In this document: piece by piece, positions 10,639-22,644 of the stretch
Position numbering within the stretch: the stretch's first letter is position 1
Layout of the letters: each line of letters starts with the position of its first letter
Origin: Whalleya microplaca
Taxonomy: Eukaryota > Ascomycota > Sordariomycetes > Xylariales > Xylariaceae
Length of the DNA: 64,000 nucleotides
NCBI GenBank assembly: GCA_022497155.1
Contig: MU385771.1
Coordinates: 124,001 to 188,000, forward strand
Direction: 5' to 3'
Made by a program: the position numbers and the translations under genes
Notes under the pieces: generated by a model
Told to the model about the DNA's origin: nothing
Database searches by the model: none
The model's input: only the letters and a program-made list of their open reading frames with translations

Positions 10639-12577
10639 TTGGACAGCGCGATGGTCTGGCGAAGGTCAATGGGAAAGAAAGGAAGGGACGGAAGGAAGGA
10701 AGGGAAGAAAGCAGGAAAAAAGCCTATCAAGGGCATGTGTTCACGGATGGTCGGGTTGGTTGGGTGGCTGGCGTTGGTTTGATTGATTGGCTGGTCGGTG
10801 CCACTTGGAATGCGATTCGGACATAGGTGACTACTGCCGCATCTCTCACAGGTAAAGAGGGCTCTGATCATCTTGGCGTGTCCCGCCCGGTCCTGTCCTA
10901 TCCTTTCCCGGTCCAGCCAGGATATTGTTGGAATTAGATGGGCTCATGGAACGAGAGAAACGGGACTGAATGTACTGAACGACAATGGATGGATGACGGA
11001 AAATAAAATACGAAATTTACTCCACTACGAAATCGAGGACATGAAGACAGAAAGCAAGAAAGAAAGAAAGAAGAAAGAAAGATATACGCCACGATTACGA
11101 CCCTTACGAGTATTACGGCTACTGTTTCATTTCCCTTTCATCGCATGCAGTATCTTCGAGGGCGCGGTTCTTCCTTTCCAATTCGTACGACTGTTGCATC
11201 ATGTTTTGCGCGCGCGCGAGTGTGTACTCCCGGAAAGTTACATTGGTGGAGGTATAACCTGTACGTCGACGAGGAAGCGTGCGTGACCTGGATGATGCAT
11301 TGTTGCTATATGAGTGTGCACCTGTCCACTTACATTTGGCGGAGAAGATTAAGTTAGATTTCAACCTCGTATGTAGATTCGTCCCTGCCTCGCGGGAATA
11401 TAAATGTTGTTCATGGCTATCCATCTGTCTCCAACTATCGATTATCAAGTTTGAGGACATCAACTACATATTCGGAGGCTGAGGAAGTAAAGTGTGGGAA
11501 TAGAGAGTGAACTGAGCCATCTACGGGGAAAGCATTTCAACATTAAGATTGGGTTCTTCCCAGGTTCTCATGCAAGAGCTTAAAAGCTTTCACGCACAAG
11601 GTAGGTATATGTCTTGATTATCTTGATGTTCAATTACCTCCAGGGGCGGATGATCAGGATACATACAATCACTCATGATATACCTGATAGTTTCATACCA
11701 GCTCCAAACTCTTCAAGTTAACTTATATTAGTAATTTAATATATCGATTTGTATAGCCACCTTGTGTCCTTCGAGTACATCCGACGTCATGCTATGAGCT
11801 ATGTACACAACACATCATACCTATATACAAGATGCTCCCACAGCAATGCATCATTGACACTGTGCCAGGCGGCTATCTGGACGCCAGGGTCAAGTTAGAC
11901 AGCTTAACCCAAACCTAGTTGCACGTCTTTGTAGGCAGGTAGGTAGGCGAGTAAAAAAAAAAAAGGCGATAAACACCTACACGAGGATGTTGATAAAGCC
12001 ACCTCAACCTCGTCTCGGGTTTTGATGTGCCTCTGCTGTGGCCAAGACATACACGGCATAACCTTCGAGCTACATCGAGCACCCAAGACATGTAGTCTCG
12101 CTCGTATTCCAATCCAAAGGGCACCATTTAGTTTGAACAAGCGGTTGCGAATAATGCCATTGTATAAATATCCTTTGCCTTCTGCAGCACAGCGTATGTT
12201 CATAGCCGTAGGGCAGGCCAGCTTGAGAGGCATCGCCGGTCCAAGAACCACGACTGGGCAGTTGGGATTTAGTCGATGCTATGGTGCTTCTCTGGCCTGT
12301 CCATATGCCGTCGGTTAAGGTACCTATCATCAAGAGTAAAGGGCCAGATATGAGCCAACCATTGTCTGAGCAGCATAAAGCAGCGCACTGCCACTGGTCC
12401 TCTGAATAGGACAGGGCCAGCGCATCTAGGACACTGGCCCATACCGAGTTCACCCATCCGGGGAGCCTGGGAGCATCGTCTATGCGCTCTCAATGCCCCG
12501 AGAAGGGCAGACTTTTCTCATACCGCAATACTGCACCCATAAGGTCCAGCACAAGCCCAAGAGCTCATAATGAAGAC
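10639..12577. other. Intergenic region, nothing coding seen
   Basis: About 1.9 kb between the 3' ends of the MARVEL gene (+) and DPH2 (-). It has purine-rich (GAAA)n and (GGAA)n tracts near 10676-10715 and 11050-11090, a (CG)n dinucleotide tract near 11208-11219 and an A12 run near 11954. The ORFs here, on both strands, are low-complexity and overlap each other; none has a domain. Confidence 0.5.
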
Positions 12578-14302
12578 TCACGTCCGGGTCGGCTCGGCGC
12601 CAACTGTGTACCCCCTAGCGACGCCACTGCGCCCCTCCTCAACAAGACTTCCTCCCCTCCTATCCCCTTGATCCTCATCCCCGTCACTCACGTCGAAGTC
12701 CGTGCCCAGTCCCTGCCACGTGCGCCGCGAGCGCAGGAACTCGGCGCCGGGGCTCGCGACGCCGTTGACGGTGGCGACCTCGCCGTTCGCCCTCTTGACC
12801 AGCGACTTCGGAGAGGCCGAGGCCGGGCCGCTGTGGGTGTAGTTATTTCCGTTGCCGTTCCCGTTGGGGGCGGCGCTTCGGATCGCGAGGCGCATCGGTC
12901 GGCTGTGGCTGACGAGCTTGCCGGTGCGCAGGTCGAACTCGGGCGGTGCGGACTCCTCATCGGAGATTCCGCCCTCGACCTCATCCAGCTCCGCCGGTTC
13001 GTCCTCGCCGTCCTGGTTTTCCGCGGGAGCGCTCGCGCTCCCCCCCTCTCCGCCGACCGTCTCGACGCCCTCGATGCCGCCCCACCACGCGCCGATCCAG
13101 ACGCGGCCCTCGTCGCCCCGCAGGGCGAGGGCGAGCTCGAAGGGGGTGACGACGGGCTTCCAGAGGCCGTCCTGCTCGACGAGGCCGCTCTCCCAGCAGC
13201 CGACGACGACCCAGCCGTCGACCTCGGCGAAGTTGGCCAGCTTGGCGGCGTTGAGCTTGCCGACCACGATCGTGTAGCTCTTCTTGCCCGCCGCGGCGAC
13301 CTGCGCCCGCAGCGCCGCGATCGTGCCCATGTAGTTCCGCACGCTCAGCGTGTTCACCAGGATCCCGATGATCGAGGCCGTCGCCAGCCGGATCACGAGC
13401 CCGTACCGCCGCCGGAGGAGCCCGGGCGTCGTGCTGGGGTCCGGAGGGTCGTCGGTGCTCGTTGCTGTGTATGGGGATGAGGGGGTGGGGTAGATATGTA
13501 GGGAGGCGAGGCGGGAGGAGAGGGTCAGGAGGAGGGAGGTTGGCGGGCTAGAGATGTGAAAGAGGTGATATGTGGCTAGGTCGTGGTTTTTGTCTGTACT
13601 ATTGTCCTCCTCCTCGGTGAAACCATCTGGAGCAACGAGTTTGCGGTTGGGTATGGCGCCCGACGGATCGTGCACGATATCCGTCGCTACGACTTCACTA
13701 TAGCCCCTTTCTCGCAGCAATGCGCAGACAGGGGCAACATGCTCCTGAAACATGACATCTGCCATCACCACCACCTTTTCCATCTTCTCCGGGAACTCTT
13801 GTACAAACACATCGGCAACCGCATCGTAATCTAGCTTCTGCCTCGTGAAGATGTGAAGAACCGGCAACCGCGAAGTCGGGCTCAAGCACGCCCGTCCATA
13901 ATGCACAACACCATCGGCATCCGCGTGCTCCGCCGCGATCTCATCGACGCAGCACGCGCTGTACGAGGTATCGGCCAGGATATACAACCGCTGCTCCGGT
14001 CGCCTCTCCTGTTCCCCTTCCCGTTCCTGGGTATCCGACAGCCGTTCCAACTCGCTCCCCAGCGCCCCGACGACCCAGGGCGCATCCGCCAGCATGGCAT
14101 CCGGGAACTGCAGCGCGATGCGGCCCCAGCCACGCTTGGAGATCTCCGCTGCCGTGCGGCTGATCTCGTACACGTAGGCGAGCTCGCCATCGTCGATGTT
14201 CCGCCTCCGGGCTTGGGCGTCTGCGCTCGCCGTGGGGTCTTCGACGATGGTGTATTCGGCGGGCGTCGAGAGCACCGGAGGCGCGCTGAGATCGGATGCC
14301 AT
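12578..14302 (-). CDS. DPH2: Diphthamide biosynthesis protein 2
   Basis: A single uninterrupted exon of 574 residues, starting at 14302 (M-A-S-D-L-S) just after a GC-rich leader; an in-frame extension upstream has no family match and is left out. Dph2 pairs with Dph1 in the first step of diphthamide synthesis on eEF2, the radical transfer of a 3-amino-3-carboxypropyl group from SAM. Family signatures are present in order: 'GWGRIALQFPDAML', then 'ILADTSYSACCVDEIAAEH' and 'VVHYGRACLSP' with Cys residues that match cluster ligands, and late 'VVGCWESGLV' with a third Cys. The N- and C-terminal parts conserved in fungi flank a variable acidic insert. GC content is high, with G/C-ending codons, unlike the AT-rich spacers, which creates long false ORFs antisense. 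Cytosolic housekeeping gene. Confidence 0.95.
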   Translation of the reverse strand: MASDLSAPPVLSTPAEYTIVEDPTASADAQARRRNIDDGELAYVYEISRTAAEISKRGWGRIALQFPDAMLADAPWVVGALGSELERLSDTQEREGEQERRPEQRLYILADTSYSACCVDEIAAEHADADGVVHYGRACLSPTSRLPVLHIFTRQKLDYDAVADVFVQEFPEKMEKVVVMADVMFQEHVAPVCALLRERGYSEVVATDIVHDPSGAIPNRKLVAPDGFTEEEDNSTDKNHDLATYHLFHISSPPTSLLLTLSSRLASLHIYPTPSSPYTATSTDDPPDPSTTPGLLRRRYGLVIRLATASIIGILVNTLSVRNYMGTIAALRAQVAAAGKKSYTIVVGKLNAAKLANFAEVDGWVVVGCWESGLVEQDGLWKPVVTPFELALALRGDEGRVWIGAWWGGIEGVETVGGEGGSASAPAENQDGEDEPAELDEVEGGISDEESAPPEFDLRTGKLVSHSRPMRLAIRSAAPNGNGNGNNYTHSGPASASPKSLVKRANGEVATVNGVASPGAEFLRSRRTWQGLGTDFDVSDGDEDQGDRRGGSLVEEGRSGVARGYTVGAEPTRT

Positions 14303-14931
14303 GGTTCCGCGGTCTTGTCCCCCCAGGAGAGGAAAAGAATAAGGGGAAGGTTGTGCGGATCTTGTGTGTCTAATTACTTTGTACAAAGTCAATGATGGAG
14401 GGCGCTGACTGTGGGAAATTTTTCCTTGGAGGGGCAAAGTTCTGTTGTACATGTATGTCACTGTAAATCGATTTTCTTCCGAGGTGGGGGCGGGGGATAG
14501 GTACGTACTACGAGTGCTAAGAGTGTAAGCAACCTTTGTCAATGGATCATTGGTTCTAGATCCATTTATACCATTTTCATGGTGATCTTACATACCCGAT
14601 CATTAGGTACTTATATGTAACCAACCCTTCATATGTGTACCGTGATGCTCAGAGTTCATCGTGAACATGCATGGAGATTATACAGTAGAAGTCATATTTA
14701 CACACTGAACTCAACGATGTCTACTCTATTCTATGAAGTCCGGTCTATCCTGAACCATACAATCGCTAGTCGCTATGCCATCTCATATACTCCTTATATA
14801 CAGGACCTGACATATATGCCCATATGAATCTTTACACATGTACGCTGATATGTTACCTATGTGTGAATACCGACTCCGCCTCAACCCTCCCACGTCGCCT
14901 GAGAAATTGATGATGCTGGTGGTGGTGATGA
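14303..14931. other. Intergenic spacer (DPH2 promoter / FAT1 3' flank)
   Basis: About 630 bases. The part next to 14303 is the DPH2 promoter and leader; the part next to 14931 is the 3' flank of the FAT1 gene. It is AT-rich in the middle, with no gene seen. Confidence 0.5.
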
Positions 14932-17025
14932 TCAGAGCTTGACCTGGCCAGCGCTCAACCGATCCCAGTCGCTCTTCTCAAACCTCACATACGTCCCGTC
15001 CTTAAGCCAGAACAGCTCATCCTCGCCCACCTTCGCGGGATCCACGCCCTGCACCCTTAGTTCATGCTTCTGCTGCTTATTCGTACCCGTGACCGCGCCC
15101 TCGAGCCCCCTCCCAACGCGCAAGAAGATCGGGACCGCGTACCGCGGCAGCTTCCCCCGCACATGCTCAGCCAGCGACGCCAAGAGCGCCGCGTCCGCAG
15201 CCCCCGCCAGCGAGACGGCGGCGCACCCGGCGCGCCCGTCGTGGTGCGGCAGCTGCACGCCGTACACGTTGGCCTCGGTGACGAGCGGGTGGGTGCCGAG
15301 CACGGCGCCGACCTCGGTCGTGGCCACGTTCTCGCCCTTCCACCGGAACGTGTCGCCGATGCGGTCGTGGAAGTAGATCCGGCCCTCGCCGTCCCACGAC
15401 ACGAGGTCGCCCGTGCGGAAGTAGCAGTCCCCCCGCCGCCGCACGTCGCGCACCAGCTTGCCCCGCGTCGCCCCCGCGTCGTTGTAGTACCCCTGGAACT
15501 CGCGGCCCGTGTCCTGCCCGTCCCCCGGCAGCGCGGACAGCAGCTCGCCGACGGCGCCGCGGGGCACGGGGACGCACAGCCCCGAGCGCGCGTCGCGCGC
15601 GGGGAGCTCGGACTCGGAGTCCGGGTCGCGCGCGACGATGGCGATGCGGCGGCGCAGGACGGCGCCGTGGATCAGGCCGGCGCGCCCGATGGCGCCGCTG
15701 GCGTACTCGTTGCGTGTCAGGTTCCACGTCGCGAAGTTGCCCTCCGTGGCGCCGTAGAACTCGGCGATCGTGTCGATGGCGAAGCGCGCGCGGAACCGGT
15801 CCCACACGTCCGGGCGCAGGCCGTTGCCGAACGCGATGCGGACGTTGTGCTTCTGGTCCAGGTTCTCGCCCGTCGCCGGGTCCGTCTCCGGGGGCGCCGC
15901 GAGCAAGTACCGGCACGTCTCGCCGACGTACTGGATCATCGTGGCGTTGTGCTGGCGCGCTTCCTTCCAGAAGGTCTTGGTGGAGAACTTCTTGCCTATT
16001 GCGAACGTCGAGGCGGATTCTAGGCAGTGGCCCATCCCCATGATCATGGCCGAGCTGTGGTATAGAGGCATCGACTGTGTTGTCTTAGTACATACATCGG
16101 GATTTTCGTATACTGCGAAATTTGATGGGGCTTACCGTGTAGAAGACGTCGGTCGGTTTGGTACCCAGCCAGAGGCCGACGAACGAGCCCGCCAATATTA
16201 GCTTACTCCAGGACACAATGGCGGCCTTCGGTAGTCCAGTCGTTCCCGACGTGTAGATCAGGATGGCCATATCGCTGGCCACTTCGCCAGTGCGGAGAGA
16301 ATCAGGGGGTCGCACGGGCTCGGTCGCCAGGATTTCCGCCTTCAGCTCGTCCGTCAGAATCTCGATGCGCAGGCCTTGCATCTGCTCGCGCGCGCCAGCG
16401 TCGACGTTGTGCGCCACCTCGGGGTCCACCAGCATGAGCACGGCCTTAGCCGTGTTCACGCAATGCGACAATGCCTGGCCGGTCAGGTTGTAGTTGATGA
16501 AGGCCGGCTTGGCGCCGATGGCCCACAGGCCAAAGAGCAGGAAGGCGAAGTCGTCCGAGTTCTGCATGTCCATGGCGACGACGTCCTTGGCCTTGACGCC
16601 GTACTTCTGCTGCAGCCAGTTGCCGTACCGCAGCGCCATCTCGTAGACCTGCGCGAAGGTCCATGACCTGTCCTGGTAGAGGATGTAGGGCCGATTGGCC
16701 GTCGACTTGCCCGTGGCGTGCCGCTCCAGCACGTAGAAGCCGCTGCAGCGATCTTTCCGCTCGCGATAGATTTGGCGGAAAGCAGCTGGGAAGACCGCCC
16801 GCAGGGTCTTGCGGTCGTACCAAAACCCTGTCTTGGCGTTGAGATATGCAAGCCCGGCCGCTGCCACCGGCACCGTGACAGCTAGAGGGACTGACCAATT
16901 CGAGTTGCAGGATCAGCAAGGGCAGAAAGAAAAAAAAAGGTAAGAAAAAAAGGGAATATTCAAGCGGTGAAGCTTCAGAGCTTGACTCGTTTCTGGGAAT
17001 ACTAGGAAGGCTACTTACTAGACAT
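14932..17025 (-). CDS. FAT1: Very-long-chain acyl-CoA synthetase / fatty acid transporter
   Basis: Three exons: a 7-nt first exon (17025-17019: ATG TCT A), then 16890-16136 and 16074-14932, with introns of 128 and 61 bp. The tiny first exon gives M-S-I-P-L-A-V-T-V-P, a typical fungal Fat1 start; without it the main exon has no ATG near its start and hits an in-frame stop upstream. The protein has 634 residues. Motifs: an N-terminal hydrophobic helix; AMP-binding P-loop 'YTSGTTGLPKAA'; 'MPLYHSSA'; 'FYGATEGNFATWN'; 'FRTGDL'; and the VLACS motif 'DRIGDTFRWKGENVATTEV'. The last residues, V-K-L, resemble a weak peroxisomal PTS1. It activates very-long-chain fatty acids at ER, lipid-droplet or peroxisome membranes. 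It lies between DPH2 and GPI17 and looks like ordinary housekeeping. Confidence 0.95.
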
Positions 17026-18242
17026 ATTGCGGTTACACCTTTCACTTTTGTGTTAACGCAAATGTATAATAGAGTTAGAGTTGTGTTTTGAGTGATGTTG
17101 AGACCGGAGAATGAGGCGCACAGGTTATCCAAGTGATCAACTCATTCTCTCTCTTGGTCCTTGCACTTGGTATTATGTTTTAGAAGTGTAGTGTATGGGA
17201 TGGATATGAGATGAAGTGAGTCCAATGAGTTCAAGATGAGAGATAAAACACAAAAACCGCATGGTTCGTCGAGCAGACTCAACCTACATTAGTCCCGTAG
17301 GAGAGAGTACTCCGTACAGTAGGTTGTGTTGATATGGAATTAATGCAGATCCTAGCACCGGCTCCCGAGCTCCACCCATCGACGCATCTTCTGCGAGCCA
17401 CAGGCAGGACAGGGTGGGTTCATTCTACGACGTCTCCAGATAGAAGCATGATGCTACCGATTCGGACCAGGCTGCAGGGAAAAAACGACAGGTAAAGGAC
17501 GGGCTTCCTTCGAAGATAGTACGGAATACTATAGTAGCATTGGCGATCAGGCCCCTACCCCTCTTGGCTCTAGCCCCTACGCAGGCTACGGACCAGCAGA
17601 AACGCGTCATGTTAAGGAATCGTGCCTCGGCTTGCAACCTCAGGACCCTGGGAAAAAGCTATTGCGTACAGAAAAGGGATCCGAAGAGGCCGAAGCTGTC
17701 AATGTCAATGGAAGGTTGGATTGTACTTCTCTTATTACGCATATTATTGATGGAGCCTTGGCATTGTTTTCATCCATTCTCATGACCTGGGACGGAGTCG
17801 GCTTATTTTATTCAACATCCATGACGCTGCTAGGTAACCTCAGCTTTGCATTATTGGTGTTTGGCCGAATTGAGGCTTATTATTATAATCGGTCTGCGAA
17901 GGTAGTGGTTGTTGTTAGTTGACGCAGGGATGATCTCTGTTCGAACGAGCTGAGGTGACACCTAGGGATAGATCCGTCATGCAACAAAAGATAGACGAGA
18001 TATCCAATAAAGCATTGTAGTTGACAAACGGATAATCCGTATTACAGTACACGGCCGATAAGATAAGTATGTACCTGATAATTGACTGAGATCCACATGG
18101 CGTAACAAGCTGCGGCAGCTTACCGTGTCCTGCGTGTTTCGTTCATCACCCTTGAACCTTTGCGACACGCTGGCATTCGATACATGTATCTGGTAGACCG
18201 GCTCGACAACGTCATTGTCGCAAACCATGCTGGCGTTTGGCT
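17026..18242. other. Divergent promoter region between FAT1 and GPI17
   Basis: About 1.2 kb holding the 5' flanks of two genes read outward. Short ORFs at 17540-17922 have no domain and fall in the FAT1 upstream region. No tRNA or repeat was recognised. Confidence 0.5.
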
Positions 18243-19953
18243 ATGTCTACCGCTTCTGAGATCCGACATGATGGCATTGAGTCCCAGGTCAACTCACCTG
18301 TTAGCATAGCTACAAACGCCGCGACTGACCATGATACGAATACGAATTCAAATACACCGGCGAAGCGAAAACCGCCGCCTCCCGAGAAACCAGAAGACAT
18401 AACAAGGCGGTCCTTGGTCATCGCATCTTTCTGGTTGATCGTACTATGTCTCGGGCTGCCAATATGGTGGAAGACCACTGCTATATACCGGGCGAACTTG
18501 CCCCTGAGCCAGATGATGGACTGGGCCGATGGCAAGGTTAGCACAGGTTATCCCAGTCCAATGTCTCGATTCATTGTTAACATATAGCTGTTCTGTTGTA
18601 AAGGCCTGCAATCCTGTAATCCCGATCAGGGTTGCCATCAATGCGCCTACGCTCCGAGATCAAGAAACCCATAACCTCATCCGACTTACACAGCAAGTCC
18701 TGGATGCCACGAATGACTTTCCGGGACACCATCTCCAACTTCAAGACCACCTTAACAGTCCATCGCGAGACTCTAATACTGCGCTTACTGTTCGTCTCAG
18801 CTCCGGCGATGCGGCTGCATCCTCTCTTCATCCACATGCGCCCATACTCGAGATCACATACCCTCCGAACGCCATACCCTCTTCGGGGGCCGCCTCCTCT
18901 GATTTTGCTACCTACCTAGCAGCCCAGCTCCGCGAGACATTTTCTGAAGAGCGGAATATCATGGCATACCTCCTGGCCACATCTTCTATGCATACAGATC
19001 ATCTGCTGCAAGGACACTACCGGGACATTGCCCAATCCTTGTCGAAGCGAATGGGCAGGTCGTTGAAGTACTCACGCACCTACCATCTTACCTTTTCGCT
19101 GTTCACGAGTGGTTCCGTACCGAGCAGCTGGGATATCGAGTCTGCCGTCGAACAGTACATGAAGCCCATGCTGGAAATGCTCGGTCCCATCCACAACTTC
19201 ACCATCGACACCCAGGTTCAGCTGTACGCCGCCCCTGGCGTGCAGTCGCAGGTGCTCACCAAGGAAGAGCTGTCCTCCTTCATCAATGCAGCCGAGTGGC
19301 CGCTATCACCGTCCATAGGCGGGGCGCCCACGGTGAACTTCGTCGTATACATCGGCAATCAGACCATCGGCATGGACTCCGAAACTGAAACGTCGCGATC
19401 CTGGCTGATACCGCAATGGGGATCGGTGTATCTCCTATCGCCGCCGCCCACGGCCTCCGTGCCAGCGGAGTTGTTGAAACAGCCGGTCCTGACCTTCACG
19501 TCCCATCTGCTCTCGCTCCTGGGCACCCCGCAATCCGGGTCCCTGCCAATGCGCCTGTCGATGCTCACGCGAATCCGGTCTGCGGACTTGTTCCTGCGCG
19601 CCTCTTCCTCGCTAGGGTCTCTAGCTCGCCTCTCGCTGGCCCTGCCCAGCATCTCAATCCCCTCCAGCGTCGCAGATGGTGTAGCCAAGTCCATGCACCG
19701 CCTACAGTTAGCGTGCGCCGACCTCGGCGGTACAGATGGCCTCGAGCACGCGCGCATCGCCGAGGCCGAGGCCGAGCGCGCCTTCTTCGAGAAGAGCATG
19801 GTTGGCCAGCTGTATTTCCCCGACGAGCATAAGGTTGCCGTCTACCTACCCCTCCTGGGGCCTGTGGGCGTCCCGCTATTGATTAGCCTGCTGAGTCAGA
19901 TCAAGGCTTGGAGAACTAGGAGGAGCGAAAAGGAGAAGACGAAGGAGGCTTGA
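18243..19953 (+). CDS. GPI17: GPI transamidase subunit PIG-S
   Basis: Two exons (18243-18536, 18604-19953; 67-bp intron GTTAGC..AAG) encode 547 residues, the usual PIG-S size. The protein has a cytosolic Pro-rich N-terminus ('KPPPPEKPEDI'), a first membrane helix around residues 58-80 followed by 'GLPIWWKTT' (the PIG-S hallmark), a large lumenal domain, and a second helix near the C-terminus ('LLGPVGVPLLISLL') before a basic cytosolic tail (K/R-rich, residues 535-547). 'VNFVVYIGN' and 'WLIPQWGSVYL' are typical lumenal-domain motifs. The start at 18243 follows from the frame; another ATG 15 bases upstream is out of frame. The protein belongs to the ER complex that attaches GPI anchors to proteins. 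Confidence 0.94.
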
Positions 19954-20698
19954 AGTATTTCAGCATGTTATGATATCTATTAACGAAAAAGCTACCACTA
20001 GGTTTAATGTTCTTGGTATTGATGTCGCCAGGACAGGATAGGAAGTTGATAGTTGGGTTCAACGCCCTGTGAATAAAACTAAACTAAAGGTTGTCTGTCC
20101 TACTAGTTTCATGTGTCTACTTTCGAGTTACACTACAGGAATACCTCGTCCCCTTAACTCTACGTACGCGAAAAACGAAGAACTCAGGAAAACCGACATT
20201 TTCAACATTGTGACATTACTTTCACTCAAGCGGGAAGACTATGTACCGATTCGATTCTCAGAACCGGGGTCCATTATTAATGACGATTATTAATGCTAGG
20301 CTGCTAGGTTGTTGGAAGTCACATTCCATCTAGCGCGGCTCACCAAACCTATCTGGTAAAGACAAAGCAATTATGCTTCCTTTCATTGGTGCTCAACCAA
20401 GACAACAACAAGCATACCGAAGCTCATTGACACTCAGCGGATAGGTGCGGGTAGGATTCGGATTAGCATCTTTTACGCGTTCTCTCCGCCTTCGGCAATG
20501 CTCCCCCATCCTGTATAGCTATTCCTATATCTACCTAGTCTAGTCCTCCCATATGCCATCTATGGGACTCAAGTGGATATCATCAATTCCATACCAGCCT
20601 GCTTAGAAGTTAGCTTCAGATTCAGCCTCATACTAATAGATCAAACCCACAACCTAAGTCGACGATAGCGTCAACTTGATAGCTTAGCCGGATCCACC
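19954..20698. other. Intergenic spacer
   Basis: About 745 bases between GPI17 and the mpaB-like gene, both on +. It holds the terminator of the first gene and the promoter of the second. The ORF 20069-20293 has no domain and is not called. Confidence 0.5.
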
Positions 20699-22644
20699 AT
20701 GAACTTGACGGTCCCCACGATCCTCACGGGCCCCACGCTGTCTAACCTGTTCCTGTCCCTCTCGTCCTCCTCCACATCCCCACCGCCTACGTCGCCGTCG
20801 CTATCACCATCGCCATCATCATCGTTATCATGGAAATCCTACCTCGTGCCCGCATTCCTCGCCTACGCGCTCCTCTGCCGAACCCTGCGCTTCCGCCGCG
20901 AGAAGGCCCTGCGCCGGAAGTTCGGCTTCCCGGAGGGCGACCGCGCCGCCCTCGCGCGCATGACCAATGACCAGGCCCAGCAGATCATCCGGTTCCTCAT
21001 GACGTGGGAGTTTCCTCTGTTCCACTATCTGTCGCTGGAGTTTGCGCTCTTCAAGGTGCGTTCGTCGTCTTCGTTGCTTTCCCCAGCCGACAAGCTGGGG
21101 ATCGATTGCGGCATCGTGACGAGTCTGATTTGTGAGATGATGTGGAATTGGTTGAGAGGGGCGAAGAAGATGAGATCTCGCTTGCTAATGTGTGTGTCTA
21201 TGTATAGACATACGGCGTCGAGACTATAAGTCGATTACTGCTTGCAACCAGGAATCTGACTGATCCCATCAAGAGCCGTAAGAGGTGAGTGAGCTTTCTG
21301 CTCATACGATATCCACCATTTCTATCTTTCTCCCAACAAGTTCTTGTCACTACTACTCGAAGAGCTACTCTCAGTGAGAGCTCCTGAATACGTGTTAAAA
21401 CGCAATATGTCCGCGGCCGAATGTGACCTTCTCGGACTATAGTAAAACCAGCCACTTACACCGCATGACCCCAACCGCGCATGAGCTTCTCATCACACAC
21501 ACGCGCGCATACATACTAACGCACGCGGCTCACCACACAGATACGAAGACACGGGCGCGCTAATCGGCGAGTTCATGATCAACGCGCCGACGTCGGAGCG
21601 TGCGCTGCGCGGCCTCGCGCGCGTCAACTACCTGCACAGCCCGTACGTGGCGGCGGGGCAGATCACGAACGATGACCTGCTGTACACGCTGTCGGTGTTC
21701 GTGACGGAGCCGCGGCGGTTCGCTCGGCGCTACGAGTGGCGCGCCCTCAACGACGCCGAGGTCTGCGCCTACGGCGTCTTCTGGAAGGCCGTCGGCGACG
21801 CCCTCGGCGTCCAGTACGCCGGCTGCCTGCCGCGCAACGGCGCCTGGGCCGACGGCATCGAGTTCTTCGAGGATATTGAGGCTTGGGCCAAGGACTACGA
21901 GGTTAAGGCTATGAGGCCGAGCCCCATCGCCGCGAAGCCCGCCGAGGCCCTGTTCCCCATGATCTTGTACTGGGTCCCCTGGTTCGCGAGGGATTTCGCC
22001 GCCCAGATCGTGTGTGTGCTTTTGGGCGACCGGGCGAGGGAGGCTTTCATGTGAGTTTGCTCGCATCTCCTCTGCGTAATCGGATCTTTGCAAGCGCATA
22101 TTTCGTCCCATAAAATCCCGCCTTACTGGCAGGAAACTGAACGAGAATAACACCACCACCCACCCCAATGCCCCAATACTCCGCTTCCATGCCTAGCACA
22201 GCTCGTAGCACATGAAGTGAAGCTAACCAGTCACCCCCCATCCCAAGGCTCCCCGAGCCCGACATCCTCCCCGCCGCCGTCGTCTACTCAACCCTCGCCC
22301 TCCGCCGCTTCGTGCTACGCCACCTGTGTCTCCCGCGCCTCTCCGAGCTGCGCCGCATCCTCGACGCGGACCCGGCGACCGGCCGCTACCGCCAGCGGCG
22401 CTCCTACGGGCACTACCCGTTCTACGTGGCGCCGACGCTGTGGAACCGCTGGGGGCCCCTGGCCTGGGCCGTCTGGCTGTACGGTGGCAAGGTCCCCGGC
22501 GACGACCCCCTCGTCCACATGCCGCAGGGCTACCGGTTCGAGGACCTGGGGCCGGAGAAGTACCGGGGGAAGGGCGTGCGGGAGGCGGAGGCGGATGTGG
22601 AGAGGTTGAGGGGGAGCAAGAGGGGGGGTTGTCCTTTTGGGTAG
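20699..22644 (+). CDS. mpaB/rubber-oxygenase-like ER membrane protein
   Basis: Four exons (20699-21055, 21208-21284, 21541-22050, 22248-22644) encode 446 residues. The N-terminus has a Ser/Pro-rich stretch and one membrane helix ('YLVPAFLAYALLCRTLRF'), then 'RKFGFP'. The core reads 'ETISRLLLATRNLTDP', '(R)YEDTGALIGEF' and 'ARVNYLHSPYVAAGQITNDDLLYTL', which is the conserved helix-His region of the DUF2236 / rubber oxygenase (latex-clearing protein) and MpaB family, where histidines hold heme. C-terminal 'RRSYGHYPFYVAPTLWNRWGP' and 'RFEDLGPEKYRGKG' are also seen in fungal members. MpaB of mycophenolic acid synthesis cleaves a farnesyl chain by oxidation; most fungal paralogues are uncharacterised. 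The neighbours are housekeeping genes, so a metabolite role is not implied. Intron 3 lies in AT-mixed sequence and is the least certain. Confidence 0.85.

Noticed and set aside
12482..13480. 332-codon ORF on the + strand
   Set aside because: It is antisense to DPH2, which has clear family motifs. The ORF is Arg/Ala/Pro-rich, a by-product of high GC at third positions.
15064..16023. 319-codon + ORF and a 249-codon overlapping - ORF
   Set aside because: Both are shadows of the FAT1 main exon, which carries all acyl-CoA synthetase motifs.
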